64,000 nt of DNA from Myroides pelagicus (GTDB lineage: Bacteria > Bacteroidota > Bacteroidia > Flavobacteriales > Flavobacteriaceae), in the NCBI RefSeq assembly GCF_009711055.1, contig NZ_WMJY01000001.1:1-64000 (forward strand). Direction: 5' to 3'. Below the pieces are notes generated by a model. The model was not told where the DNA came from, searched no databases, and saw only the letters and a program-made list of their open reading frames with translations. Position numbers and translations under genes: made by a program. Positions 28,656 to 38,255 of the stretch are shown piece by piece. Each line of letters opens with the position of its first letter. Positions within the stretch are counted from its first letter, which is position 1.

Positions 28656-30134
28656 TTATATAGAGAAGGAAGTTCCTTCTTTTCCATCTTTTAATTGGAT
28701 GCCTAGCTTTGCTAGTTCATCTCTAATGTGATCAGACATGGCGAAATCTTTATTCGCTCTAGCTTCATTTCGCATACTAATTAGCATATTAACTACACCT
28801 TCTAGTTTTGCGTTGTCTTGACCTGTAGCTTCTTCTTGTTCTAGCCCTAGAATATCAAAGACAAAGGCATTTAGACTTGTTTTTAATTCTTCTAAATCGA
28901 CAGCAGAGATGGTTTCTTTACCTTCTTTAATAAGGTTAATCATCTTCACTGCGTCAAATAGATGAGCGATTAAGATAGGACTGTTGAAGTCATCGTTCAT
29001 CGCATCATAACAAGTCTGCTTCCATGCTGCGATATTAACCGTAGAACTAGCAGAGACTGGTAAATCTTTTAAAGCTTTGATCGCTTCCATCAATCGGTGG
29101 AAACCTTTTTCAGAAGCCATGATTGCGTCATCAGAAAAGTCAAGAATACTTCTATAATGTGCTTGCATAATGAAGAAACGAGTTACTGCTGGCGAAAAAG
29201 CTTTTTTTAAAATTGAATTATCTCCTGAGAACAATTCATTGGGTAGAATATTGTTGCCAGTAGATTTAGACATCTTTTTACCATTTAAGGTAAGCATATT
29301 TGCGTGCATCCAATAGTTAACTGGAGAGTTACCCGTAGAAGCTTCATTCTGTGCAATTTCACACTCGTGGTGTGGGAATTTTAAGTCCATTCCTCCTCCG
29401 TGAATATCAAAGTGTTTGCCTAAATACTTTGTACTCATCGCTGTACACTCTAAGTGCCAACCTGGAAACCCATCTCCCCAAGGAGAAGGCCAACGCATGA
29501 TGTGTTGAGGCTCTGCATTTTTCCAAAGAGCGAAGTCTAATGGATTGCGCTTGTCTGATTGTCCGTCTAACTCTCTTGTGTTAGCCAACATATCTTCAAT
29601 CTTACGACCACTTAGCACACCATAGTTGTGCGATTGGTTGTATTTCACGACATCAAAATATACCGAACCGTTTACCTCATAGGCAAATCCATTGGCTATA
29701 ATTTCTTCAATAATGCGAATTTGCTCGATAATATGACCGGTTGCCGTAGGCTCTATACTCGGTGGAAGATTGTTGAATTGCTTTAAGATATTGTGGAAGT
29801 TCAATGTGTACTTCTGTACAATTTCCATTGGCTCTATCTGTTCGATACGAGCTCGTTTAGCAATTTTATCTTCTCCTTCATCTACATCATCTACGATATG
29901 ACCTACGTCAGTGATATTACGAACATAGCGCACTTGATATCCCAAGTGTTTCAAATAACGATATACCAAGTCAAAAGAAATAAACGTACGACAGTTTCCA
30001 AGGTGTACATAGTTGTAAACGGTAGGTCCACAAACATACATCCCTACTTTTCCTTCATGGATAGGTGTGAAAATCTCTTTTTCTCCTGTTATGGAGTTGT
30101 ACATTTTTAACTGTTGATTTTGATATAATGTCAT
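28656..30134 (-). CDS. cysS: Cysteinyl-tRNA synthetase
   Basis: A 492-residue class I synthetase. [18 protein letters not shown] near 33-50 carries the zinc-ligand cysteine and the HIGH-like motif (here HLGN). LECTAMS and [14 protein letters not shown] near 230-260 give the other zinc ligands, and KMSKSTGN near 288 is the KMSKS loop. It charges tRNA-Cys. It starts 19 bases after the folE stop and probably shares its transcript. Confidence 0.96.
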   Translation of the reverse strand: MTLYQNQQLKMYNSITGEKEIFTPIHEGKVGMYVCGPTVYNYVHLGNCRTFISFDLVYRYLKHLGYQVRYVRNITDVGHIVDDVDEGEDKIAKRARIEQIEPMEIVQKYTLNFHNILKQFNNLPPSIEPTATGHIIEQIRIIEEIIANGFAYEVNGSVYFDVVKYNQSHNYGVLSGRKIEDMLANTRELDGQSDKRNPLDFALWKNAEPQHIMRWPSPWGDGFPGWHLECTAMSTKYLGKHFDIHGGGMDLKFPHHECEIAQNEASTGNSPVNYWMHANMLTLNGKKMSKSTGNNILPNELFSGDNSILKKAFSPAVTRFFIMQAHYRSILDFSDDAIMASEKGFHRLMEAIKALKDLPVSASSTVNIAAWKQTCYDAMNDDFNSPILIAHLFDAVKMINLIKEGKETISAVDLEELKTSLNAFVFDILGLEQEEATGQDNAKLEGVVNMLISMRNEARANKDFAMSDHIRDELAKLGIQLKDGKEGTSFSI

Positions 30135-30153
30135 TTTAATCTATATTAATGGA

Positions 30154-30828
30154 TTAGAACTTTGTTTCTAATTTTATGTATTCTAAAAATTCTTTGCGAA
30201 CGCTTTCCTCTTGGAATTTTCCTCCAAATTCAGCAGTCACTGTGCTACTCTCGATATCGCGGATACCACGTGAGTTTACACATAAGTGTTTTGCATCGAT
30301 AATACATGCTACGTCCTCTGTATTCAATACTCGTTTTAATTCATTTACAATTTGAATAGTTAAACGCTCTTGTACCTGAGGTCTTTTAGCATAAAAATCT
30401 ACGATACGATTCATTTTAGACAAACCTACAACTGTACCATTAGAGATATAAGCTACGTGTGCACGTCCTACGATAGGAAGTAAATGGTGCTCACAAGTAG
30501 AGTAAACAACGATGTTTTTCTCTACCAACATTTCACTGTACTTGTATTTATTGTCAAAAGTTGAAGAGCTAGGTTTCTTAGCAGGGTTTAGCCCTCCAAA
30601 AATTTCCTTAACAAACATCTTAGCTACACGGTTAGGCGTTCCTTTCAAACTGTCGTCTGTAAGATCTAAACCTAAAGTATTCAAAATGCTTTCAACATCT
30701 TTCTTTATCAATTCTATTTTTTCATCATCTGTGCGGTCAAACGCATCACTTCTCAGAGGAGTAGCATCAGTACCAGAACCAATGTGGTTATCTCCCATGT
30801 CGTCGTGAAATTTTTCGTCTGTATTCAT
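30154..30828 (-). CDS. folE: GTP cyclohydrolase I
   Basis: A 224-residue enzyme; the first 35 residues are a variable, acidic tail. The core shows STCEHHLLPIVGRAHVAYI near 110-128, with the zinc-binding cysteine and histidines, then RPQVQERLTIQI and the second zinc cysteine in DAKHLCVNSRGI near 180. It converts GTP to dihydroneopterin triphosphate, the first step of folate synthesis. It is first in a probable folE-cysS unit. A -7 box (TATATTTG, minus strand) lies at 30866-30873. Confidence 0.95.
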   Translation of the reverse strand: MNTDEKFHDDMGDNHIGSGTDATPLRSDAFDRTDDEKIELIKKDVESILNTLGLDLTDDSLKGTPNRVAKMFVKEIFGGLNPAKKPSSSTFDNKYKYSEMLVEKNIVVYSTCEHHLLPIVGRAHVAYISNGTVVGLSKMNRIVDFYAKRPQVQERLTIQIVNELKRVLNTEDVACIIDAKHLCVNSRGIRDIESSTVTAEFGGKFQEESVRKEFLEYIKLETKF

Positions 30829-30865
30829 TTATATTTGTTTTAATACATATTGTTTTTATCGGATA

Positions 30866-30873
30866 CAAATATA
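30866..30873 (-). promoter_or_regulatory. -7 box candidate for folE
   Basis: Minus-strand TATATTTG, 38 bases upstream of the folE ATG. No TTG at the expected distance. Confidence 0.4.
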
Positions 30874-31206
30874 AGTAATAAATGCAGACGAAAGAGTCGT
30901 CTATTAGATAAATGTACAATAGCAGCATAGGTGTATTCTATTGCAATTGTTTTGAGTGAGTTAAAGGACTTATTTGTTATTTGTTAGCGCTTTTTTATTG
31001 TTTTTTTGGGTTCATTTTACTGTCTTTTAGTATGTATAGTTCAACTTTATTGCTTACCAATAGTATTCTTTTAAGTTTACTTATTTCTTTTACACATTTA
31101 GAATTGATTTGCTACTAAGCGATGATAGTATGATACAGTGTATCTATTGGCCTATTGCCAATATTTGAATTGTTTATTTCAAATGAAAAGCACATGACCT
31201 ATAGAT

Positions 31207-31492
31207 GTGTTTTTTACTATTCGCAAAACATAAGGTTCTTTTGGTTGAAAAAATCAGTTCTACAACTACCGAACTATCGATGAGTTCAATGTATTCAGTG
31301 CTTTCTAAGTTACTTCTTCGAGTCATCTTCGAAAGGAATGCCTAAAATAGGGGCTTTTACCGAAGATGACTCGAAGAAGTATCGGTTAATGCCTTGTAAA
31401 TATTGGGATTTGCTACGTTTTAGATCAGTTTTTTAATAAAAATGAGAAGACAAAATGAGAAAATAAAACACCTAGAGTATTGGTGTTTTTTA
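31207..31492 (-). repeat. Structured interspersed element, copy 1 (inverted relative to copy 2)
   Basis: Read on the minus strand, this copy matches 44185-44460 in order and spacing. It has a T-rich hairpin (AAAACACC at 31465-31472 with GGTGTTTT at 31482-31489), a conserved TTTTCTCATTTTG, then 91 bases from the hairpin to a long palindrome, and a conserved end including GTAAAAAACAC. Here the palindrome has 21-base perfect arms at 31311-31331 and 31361-31381 around a 29-base loop. It lies between folE and the HxlR gene. Confidence 0.75.
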
Positions 31493-31857
31493 TTGGGTGT
31501 GAAAGTATTTTCTATGCTTTGAATTGCTTTACTTTCAAAATCTTCTGTATCAGCTATACAGGCTGATTTTGTACAAAATAAGAATTTAGACAAAAAGATT
31601 AAATAGTTTTAAACCTTTTGTTTTTAAAGAATAAGACTAGCGTTAGAAGGTTCTACAAAAACTGTAATATGATCTTTAAAAAGCGGTAAGTTGACGTGCT
31701 AAAAGTTATTTCTTTTACTCTTTTAAGTAGAATATGTCAAAAACTCTATCTATATATAATTAATAAATAAACACACCCAACAGTCTGTAGGCAAGAGAAA
31801 TGAGAAGCAAAACAATCATATAGTGATAAAAAAGACACTAACAGAGTGATAATAGTT

Positions 31858-31865
31858 TAACTTTG
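31858..31865 (+). promoter_or_regulatory. -7 box of the HxlR gene
   Basis: TAACTTTG ends at base 31865, where an in-frame GTG begins; that GTG is therefore unlikely to be the start. No matching TTG upstream. Confidence 0.45.
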
Positions 31866-31882
31866 TGATTAAATCATTTTTT

Positions 31883-32233
31883 ATGTGTGCTTATAAATCC
31901 AAAGATATTTATGAATCTTATAGCGTTCGATTGGCTTTAGATATTCTCTCTAAAAGCTGGAATGCATGGATTTTAATGGAGTTAGAGTTAGGGCCACTTG
32001 GTCTGAGTGAATTGCATCGGCTAATAGAAGTAGCCCCTAGACGCGTATTGACCAAGCAAATAGGAGAATTGGAACAAGCAGGCTTATTGACTAAACAAGT
32101 ATTTCCAGAAGTGCCTTTGCGCGTTGAGTACAGTCTTTCAAGTCGAGGACAAGAATTGGTATATATCATTAAGCAATTAAAGCTGTGGAGTAATAAGTAT
32201 AAAAAAGATTTAATAGCAATAATGGTAGACTAA
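31883..32233 (+). CDS. HxlR-type winged helix transcriptional regulator
   Basis: A 116-residue regulator starting MCAYKSKD, with the family's N-terminal cysteine at residue 2. The winged helix covers about 18-95: LALDILSKSWNAWILMELE, PLGLSELHRLIEVAPRRVLTKQ (helix-turn-helix, given here as two parts) and the wing VPLRVEYSLSSRGQEL. HxlR proteins often sense electrophiles or oxidants through the cysteine and control a neighbour. The nearest downstream gene is an acetyltransferase 39 bases away on the same strand, a possible co-transcribed target. The ATG at 31883 is chosen because the upstream GTG lies in the -7 box. Confidence 0.85.
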   Translation: MCAYKSKDIYESYSVRLALDILSKSWNAWILMELELGPLGLSELHRLIEVAPRRVLTKQIGELEQAGLLTKQVFPEVPLRVEYSLSSRGQELVYIIKQLKLWSNKYKKDLIAIMVD

Positions 32234-32272
32234 TCCAATAGGATTGGTCTTTTTAATTTAAATAAGATCACC

Positions 32273-32752
32273 ATGAATAGAGTTTATTTAAGAGATTTTG
32301 AATTAATCGATGCAGAGGCTTTATTTGAGATATATTCAGATAAAGAGGCTATGAAATATAGAAATACGTTACCATTCGAAACAATGGAGCAGGCTATTGC
32401 TTATGTAGAAAATACAGCTGCAGGTAATAATAAGCTTAAAAGTTATCGTTGGGTGGCGATACACAAAGAAGAAAAGGCAGTTATGGGTACAGCTTTTTAC
32501 AAATTTGTCAGAGATAAACAAACGGTTGAAGTTGGAGTATCAATAGGAAGAGCATTCTGGAGTGGTGGCTTTGGTAGAGAAATATTACAGTTATTAGTCG
32601 ATACAATAAAACAAGAGTTGCCTCAAGTCAAAACGATAGTAGCTGTAGTTAATAAAGAAAACATATCATCTGTTAAAATGATTACACGCGTCGGCTTTAA
32701 GCTTGCCGAAGATAAAGGAATTAAGAGTCAATTCGAGTATAAAGTCAAGTAA
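32273..32752 (+). CDS. GNAT family N-acetyltransferase
   Basis: A 159-residue GNAT protein of the RimJ/RimL-like group. LRDFELIDAEALFEIYSD at 6-23 is the typical entry, VEVGVSIGRAFWSGGFGRE near 84-102 is the acetyl-CoA loop with the G-x-G at its end, and VNKENISSVKMITRVGFKL near 126-144 is the C-terminal core. It transfers an acetyl group from acetyl-CoA to an amine, but the substrate is unknown. It follows the HxlR gene closely and may be in its operon. Confidence 0.83.
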   Translation: MNRVYLRDFELIDAEALFEIYSDKEAMKYRNTLPFETMEQAIAYVENTAAGNNKLKSYRWVAIHKEEKAVMGTAFYKFVRDKQTVEVGVSIGRAFWSGGFGREILQLLVDTIKQELPQVKTIVAVVNKENISSVKMITRVGFKLAEDKGIKSQFEYKVK

Positions 32753-32820
32753 AGAATAATTACTATATCCTATTTATATAAGGTAAATTGAGTAAATTCA
32801 ACGCGCAAACAGTACAAAGC

Positions 32821-35709
32821 ATGAATGCAAAACAACAGTTGTCAGAATTAGAACTAACTATAGCAGATGGAGATGTTGCAGCAACATTAGCCTTGTTAAA
32901 ATCTGTAGGTGAGACAGAGCGGTTTTCTTGGAGTAAGTCTATTGGAAAATTAGTAAAACACTACAGTGAGATTATAGCGTTAGACGACACTAATAGACGC
33001 TTTGGAGCCAGAGGAAGTCAATCACAACTAACAGCAGTAGATACAGCAGCTTTAGTTTGTATGAGTTACAAAGATATCAAAGCAGTGCGAATAGCTGATA
33101 AACAGGTATATGAATCTGTTTTAGCATGGTATGTACCAGATTGGTTACCACAACGGATCAATGATGCTATCGGAAAAGACTTTATTAGTCCACCATTTCA
33201 CGATATTGCGTTTTGCTATGAATTAATAAAGCGCATTGGGCGTGAAGATGAAGTTAAAGAAGAAACTTGGGCTAAGATTTTAGCTACACACCCAGATCTA
33301 CAATTAGCGGATCGCTATCCTACCTTCTTTTTTAAACATATCTGGCATATGTTTGCTTATGAGACAAGTATATGCTATTCTCATAAACGTATAGATGATC
33401 AATTAATTAATTGGCAATTCATCATTCAGCAATTGGTGGACGATGGGCGATTGGATCGAATAAAGGTGGTTGAAGCAATGATAAAAGGGGCGGTAGCTTT
33501 TAATAAAACACCTTTAAATAATTGGTTTGCAGAGATGATATCGTTTCTATTAACTGACAAAGAAGCGATCTTGGTTATGCAAGAGCCATTGCAGGGAATG
33601 CTATTGAGTCCATATTCTAAAGTGGTTAATACCTCGCTTAATTTGCTATTATCTGTTGTTCATGATCCGTCATTTGACGATAAGAGTTGTATTGCAGCTA
33701 TGTCAATGGTTTTTAATTCAACAGTGAAGACCGTATTAAATGAAGGAATAAAATTAGTTACTCAACTAGTCAAAAAAGATAAGTCAAAGAATCAAGAGTG
33801 TGCAATAGTATTGCTAGCAGGGTTTAGTATGCAAGACCAGACTATGCAGAAAAAGCTAGCTAAGCTATTAATAAAACTCGTCACGCCTAGTCAACCTATA
33901 AAAGAAGGATTACATCCTTATCACTCTTTACTACTAAGTGATACGAAAGCCTTGTTAAAGGATTATATAGTAGAACTACAAGAAGTAGGTTTGCCTGAAA
34001 AAGGAATAGAAGAAGACAGCGAAGACAGATTTATCAATCCAATTGATAATGCAGAAGATTTAGTCTTTTATCTTACCAGTGCATGGGGAAGTGCGACTAT
34101 ATACACCTTTGAATATGCTGTTGATGCTATCCTGCATTTCATACCTACTATGCAGCAAGAAGATTTTGATAAGCTTCTGCCTGTATTTGATAAGGCGTAT
34201 AAGGTAATAGGCAATATATGGAGTGCAAGTCATAGAGATATGCTCTTAGGTATGTGGCTGATAGAGTGGAGTCGTTTATTGAGGCAAGATTCGAGATTTA
34301 AGATAGAAGCTTTAGAGAAAATATATCAAAAGCACTTAAAAAGCAATAAGTTAGGAGATAACTTTGGGTTTACCTTAGAGACAATATCATTAGTGTCAGA
34401 AGGAAATATGAGGCACTTTTATGTAAATGTACGCTTGTGGTTGCCGATTTATTACCACAGTTTAAAGATGGTAACAGAAGGAGTTTATTATCCTGTGCTT
34501 TGCGTACCAAGTGTTGAGCCGTTTTATTTAGATGCTAAAGCATTAATTAAGCGCCTAGCTCTGTATCAAAAAGGAGGCTATCTGTTTGATTCAATAGATC
34601 TACAATTAGCGATAAGTCGTCTGTATGTAAAGGACCTACAAGATAAAACAGAAGCAATAGCACTAGCTAAAGAAGTGCTAAACGAGGATTGTTTGGCTTT
34701 AATACGTTATGTATTAGGAAGCACAATACAAATAAAAGGAAGCAAAGAATTGATTGATGTATGGAGGTATGCTGCTTCTATTCGTTTTCCTGAAACCTTT
34801 GAGGAAACTCTTGGAGGTGATGACTACACAGAGCAAGAATACCTATATTGTACCAGCTGGTCTAAAAGTTGGGATTCAATAGATGAGCCCTATACTTATA
34901 CTGCTTGGGATGCCAAAAGCAAAGAGATGAAGCCAAAGACGGTATATAACAAGAAGATTGTAATTCAACCATTATCATTGAGTGTTGATTCCTCTGTTAT
35001 TTTTTCACGTATTAATCAGGCATTTGATGTTAGTGGAGTAGGGCATTCTTTTAAAAGCACAAATCTAATGGCTTTACTCTCTTATCAATTAGCAGAGCAG
35101 CGCTATAGTGTAGATGGTGATTTGATAGCGTATACACCAAGGAATATTGATGTGGTATTAGTTAAAGTAATTCAACAAGCACTATCTTATGGAGGGAGTA
35201 GTACATACGAAGTAGCAGAAAAAAAATTGCTTCAAGGTCTTTTGGTTAATATATTGCAATTCAAAAGTATTCAACATACAGAAGCTTATTATTTATTCTT
35301 GGCTTTAGCGCTAATAACAGAAGATAGGGTATCTCGAGCGTTAGCAGCTGAATTGTGGATTAAAGAAGTCGCAGACTTAGATCAAAAAGTGCTTGGAATA
35401 TATTTGGCTAAAATACAGCGCAATGAGTTTGCTAATCTAAAGCGATTAACGGATACTATTCAAAATACTTTTATTCACATTAGTCAGCAGCATACTACTG
35501 CCTTGCAAGTTATGTTAGAATCAATGATAGCTCATATGGGACATGAGCCAATAAAAGGATTTAAGACAATACTTGAACAATACTTCGAAATAATAAATAA
35601 ACAGGGGTCGGCATTGACTGATGATGGGGTAATTGAGAAATTGTCGAGTTGGTCATCAGTTACTGCAACTAAGAAAATTATTAAATCGTTATTAGCATTG
35701 AAAAAATGA
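32821..35709 (+). CDS. Large helical protein of unknown function
   Basis: A 962-residue, almost entirely helical protein with no signal peptide and no membrane segment, so cytoplasmic. The N-terminus (QQLSELELTIADGDVAATL, ALLKSVGETERF) recalls the DUF6493 type found beside SWIM zinc-finger and AAA genes in other bacteria, but I am not sure, and those partners are absent here. HEAT-like helical pairs run through 200-420. A TTG at 32788 would add 11 residues; the ATG at 32821 is preferred. It overlaps the next gene (ATGA), so the two products are made together. A scaffold or binding role is likely; nothing enzymatic is visible. Confidence 0.5.
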   Translation: MNAKQQLSELELTIADGDVAATLALLKSVGETERFSWSKSIGKLVKHYSEIIALDDTNRRFGARGSQSQLTAVDTAALVCMSYKDIKAVRIADKQVYESVLAWYVPDWLPQRINDAIGKDFISPPFHDIAFCYELIKRIGREDEVKEETWAKILATHPDLQLADRYPTFFFKHIWHMFAYETSICYSHKRIDDQLINWQFIIQQLVDDGRLDRIKVVEAMIKGAVAFNKTPLNNWFAEMISFLLTDKEAILVMQEPLQGMLLSPYSKVVNTSLNLLLSVVHDPSFDDKSCIAAMSMVFNSTVKTVLNEGIKLVTQLVKKDKSKNQECAIVLLAGFSMQDQTMQKKLAKLLIKLVTPSQPIKEGLHPYHSLLLSDTKALLKDYIVELQEVGLPEKGIEEDSEDRFINPIDNAEDLVFYLTSAWGSATIYTFEYAVDAILHFIPTMQQEDFDKLLPVFDKAYKVIGNIWSASHRDMLLGMWLIEWSRLLRQDSRFKIEALEKIYQKHLKSNKLGDNFGFTLETISLVSEGNMRHFYVNVRLWLPIYYHSLKMVTEGVYYPVLCVPSVEPFYLDAKALIKRLALYQKGGYLFDSIDLQLAISRLYVKDLQDKTEAIALAKEVLNEDCLALIRYVLGSTIQIKGSKELIDVWRYAASIRFPETFEETLGGDDYTEQEYLYCTSWSKSWDSIDEPYTYTAWDAKSKEMKPKTVYNKKIVIQPLSLSVDSSVIFSRINQAFDVSGVGHSFKSTNLMALLSYQLAEQRYSVDGDLIAYTPRNIDVVLVKVIQQALSYGGSSTYEVAEKKLLQGLLVNILQFKSIQHTEAYYLFLALALITEDRVSRALAAELWIKEVADLDQKVLGIYLAKIQRNEFANLKRLTDTIQNTFIHISQQHTTALQVMLESMIAHMGHEPIKGFKTILEQYFEIINKQGSALTDDGVIEKLSSWSSVTATKKIIKSLLALKK

Positions 35710-36212
35710 AATTAAGAGCAGAGATACTTCCAAACTTTGAAGTGGCTAAAGAGCGGTATGACGAAGTCTTGAAGCAAATACTTGACTATACGGCGTACTG
35801 TGATGAGTATGAAGATCAAGATCAGATAATTTATAATAAAATAGCTGCATATTTGGCTGAAATAACTGGTAAAGACATATCTGTTTACAATCTTTATGAG
35901 TGGTGGGAAGAGGAAGAAGCACAAGTATTAGCATTTAGGATAGCCTTACCAGCTCCGATAACTCTTAGTGATATTACAATGGAAGAATTACGTGCAGTAA
36001 TATCAAAGATTAGAACATTTGATACCTTTGAGCAGGAAGGAGAAAACCTTACCTTTGAACAAGAGTTTAGTCTTTATTTAGATGACTATTACCACGCGTG
36101 GTTAAAGCTAAATTTCAAAAAATACAAGTATTCTCTATTTAACCGATATAAGAATTCAAAAGGAGAATACCTTGAATACAGTATAGATGAATTAGTCAAT
36201 TTTATTTACTAA
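35706..36212 (+). CDS. Small acidic protein of unknown function
   Basis: A 168-residue soluble, strongly acidic protein that overlaps the large helical protein gene by four bases. It is rich in aromatic and acidic residues (YNLYEWWEEEEAQ near 61, FEQEFSLYLDDYYHAWLKL near 118). No family is recognised. The size, acidity and tight coupling would suit a partner or inhibitor of the 962-residue protein; that is inference from position only. Confidence 0.5.
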   Translation: MKLRAEILPNFEVAKERYDEVLKQILDYTAYCDEYEDQDQIIYNKIAAYLAEITGKDISVYNLYEWWEEEEAQVLAFRIALPAPITLSDITMEELRAVISKIRTFDTFEQEGENLTFEQEFSLYLDDYYHAWLKLNFKKYKYSLFNRYKNSKGEYLEYSIDELVNFIY

Positions 36213-36245
36213 AAGAATAAACAAGTGAATTATACAAAAGTATAG

Positions 36246-36728
36246 ATGAAAGAAATAAAAAAAATAGAGATTGAGTTATTTGATAAGGCAGTAGCTCTTC
36301 TTAGTCAAGAGTTCACAATGACCAAATGGAAGTTGACCAAAACTGGAGAAGCTAATTTTATTCGAAATTTTGGAGAAGAGGTGGGAAGCTTCTTTATTAA
36401 TCATTCGTATCAATCAGGTTGGCGATTTGGGAAGAATTCTTTCTCTCAAGTCTATCAGTTGCATGGATTTAATTACAACAAGAGTAATAAAGCAATTTAT
36501 AAAAGAGGTTATTATATCATCGGAAGTGGACTACACAATGATCCTATTGTGTTTAACACAAATACAGGTACCGTAGGGTTTATAGATTCGGATTTGTTTT
36601 ATCGCTCAGAACAAGAGATTGATATAGAAGATTTATTCAAAGATACTGGTTTAGATATGGGGACATTTTATTACCGATCAATCGTAGAAGGAGATAAGTT
36701 TTATGGTAGGGCAAGTGATCTTGTTTGA
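36246..36728 (+). CDS. Small protein resembling SMI1/KNR4 (SUKH-like) immunity proteins
   Basis: A 160-residue soluble protein 33 bases after the acidic protein gene on the same strand. The stretch NDPIVFNTNTGTVGFIDSD near 114-132 has the SUKH pattern of a 'D-P-I' strand followed by a turn and a second strand ending in an acidic residue. SUKH proteins are often immunity proteins against nuclease toxins, but also occur as orphan partners. No toxin with a recognisable nuclease domain is in view. The assignment is tentative. Confidence 0.4.
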   Translation: MKEIKKIEIELFDKAVALLSQEFTMTKWKLTKTGEANFIRNFGEEVGSFFINHSYQSGWRFGKNSFSQVYQLHGFNYNKSNKAIYKRGYYIIGSGLHNDPIVFNTNTGTVGFIDSDLFYRSEQEIDIEDLFKDTGLDMGTFYYRSIVEGDKFYGRASDLV

Positions 36729-36916
36729 ATCACATAAAGGCTTTGCAAAGGATAGTTTATAGAAAAGACAATCCTTTTGTTGTTCTAAGGCAATTTAAGG
36801 CTTTATTTTATCCGAAAGCTATTCGGGTTACGAAAACAATAGATAAATGAATACAAAGGGTGTAAATGATTTAAATAGACAACTTGTTTAGTTTTGTTAA
36901 AAGTATTTAATGTAAA

Positions 36917-36950
36917 AGGTAGTTTCATAGTGAAGCTACCTTTTTCTTTT
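36917..36950 (+). terminator. Terminator downstream of the three-gene unknown cluster
   Basis: AGGTAGTTTCA at 36917-36927 pairs with TGAAGCTACCT at 36931-36941 with one G-U pair, followed by TTTTCTTTTT. It lies about 190 bases after the last stop codon. Confidence 0.8.
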
Positions 36951-37650
36951 TGAAAAGAATTGAGCTTAGCCTCGAAAATTTGAAAAGGAACATCGTTGTA
37001 TTACTTACATTCAAAAGGGAATAAAAAGTAAGGTTTAAAAAATGAAGAAGATAAGTCTAAAGAAGGTGTTGATTGAAATGTAAAAAAGACAATTGTAATC
37101 TATAGCAATTGGTAAACTTTCCCTTTTTTAAGTACTTCAAAAAGACAGCTTGTCACTTATTAAAACAAAAGTGAAAAAAGGCAGTAAGCGATCAAATAGG
37201 GTGGAGTAGATGCTTTAGAAGTAAACTATTCAAATCAGTAATCTTTGATTAAAATATAAGCGTCTTTTTCACTAATTTATTTACTGACTAATATTACAAT
37301 GGTGTATTTTATATTTGGATAGGTGAGTCTCATTATTTAAAGCTTTACTTTAAGTATTCGTTTTTGAATGGTGTAGCTAATTAATGTATCAGTAGTTTAT
37401 TAAGCTATTACTGAAGCAAAGGTGTGTTTTGTCAAAATGTCAGTATTTTAATTATCTAAATAATATCTTAAAATACAGCTTAGATGATAAAATTGTTGAT
37501 ATAATTAATCAAATACTTTGTTTATGGCTTGTTTTGAAAAGTTTAAATATATCTTTAAGTTAAACTTTAATTAATTTGATATAACTAACTGATTTGTAGT
37601 TGATATTAATTTGATTTTAAATTAACAATCTAATTTATTTTTAATTACCT

Positions 37651-37680
37651 TTGTTTATGTTGTCGTGATTACTATATTTG
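37651..37680 (+). promoter_or_regulatory. Promoter of the DinB-like gene
   Basis: TTG at 37651-37653, a 19-base spacer and TATATTTG at 37673-37680, followed by a 19-base gap to the ATG. Confidence 0.65.
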
Positions 37681-37699
37681 CAACAACAAAATAATTGAA

Positions 37700-38233
37700 A
37701 TGAGAACAATACAAGACAATTACAATAGGTTTTTAGAGGTCTATAACCAGTGGGAAATAGCTTTAAAAATGTACTCAGACGACCAAATATGCCAACCGAC
37801 TTCAGTAGACTCCTGGACAATTGGACAAGTTTACAACCACTTAATTCAATCCGTAACTGAGTTTCAGGCACCTGCTATTTTAGCTTGTTTAAATAGTAAA
37901 AAAGACGTTTTTACTAATAAGAATATTAAAGGTGTTTTAGTCTTTAAAGTGCTGAATAAATTTCCTCCAGCAAAGATAAAAGTACCTGCTTCGGACGACT
38001 ATACGCCTAAAGCTCCAAAGTCTAAAAAAGAAGTCAGTGAGGGTATGCTTCAAGTGCTGGATTTAATGAGTAAACTAAAGGATCAAATCGCTTCAACTAG
38101 CAGTGGAAAAACACCACATCCTGCCTTTGGTTATCTCAATGCAGAGGAATGGTATCAGTTAATTGTGATGCACTGGGTACATCATTTAAGACAGAAAAAA
38201 GAACTAGATAAAGTACTTTTTTCTAATCAATAA
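37700..38233 (+). CDS. DinB-like (YfiT-type) four-helix protein
   Basis: A 177-residue protein with the DinB fold outline. The metal-ligand histidine of helix 2 is in WTIGQVYNHLIQS near 39-51. The second and third histidines come from MHWVHHLRQKKEL near 156-168 in the last helix. Helix 1 carries FLEVYNQWEIALKM. Members of this family are often thiol-dependent metal enzymes using bacillithiol or similar; the substrate is unknown. It precedes a MarR-type regulator by 22 bases, so the two probably form one operon. Confidence 0.72.
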   Translation: MRTIQDNYNRFLEVYNQWEIALKMYSDDQICQPTSVDSWTIGQVYNHLIQSVTEFQAPAILACLNSKKDVFTNKNIKGVLVFKVLNKFPPAKIKVPASDDYTPKAPKSKKEVSEGMLQVLDLMSKLKDQIASTSSGKTPHPAFGYLNAEEWYQLIVMHWVHHLRQKKELDKVLFSNQ

Positions 38234-38255
38234 AAACATACTAAAGAAGAGAACT

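Larger units (their letters stand above)
30829..31882. other. Intergenic stretch of about 1050 bases
   Basis: No credible gene. It holds the folE promoter region, a small hairpin at 30886-30902 (AGACGA paired with TCGTCT), one copy of the structured repeat element at 31207-31492, and the promoter region of the HxlR gene. The part between 31500 and 31860 is AT-rich with no recognisable content. Confidence 0.6.
36729..37699. other. Gene-free stretch of about 970 bases
   Basis: AT-rich, with stop codons in all frames. It holds the terminator at 36917, a small hairpin near 36812-36829 (CCGAA with TTCGG), and AATTG...CAATT near 37091-37110. The promoter of the DinB-like gene lies at its end. No protein remnant or RNA gene is recognised. 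Confidence 0.5.

Noticed and set aside
31207-31492. Insertion sequence or transposase remnant
   Set aside because: No reading frame, no clear terminal inverted repeats and no target duplication were seen; the element is described as a structured repeat instead.
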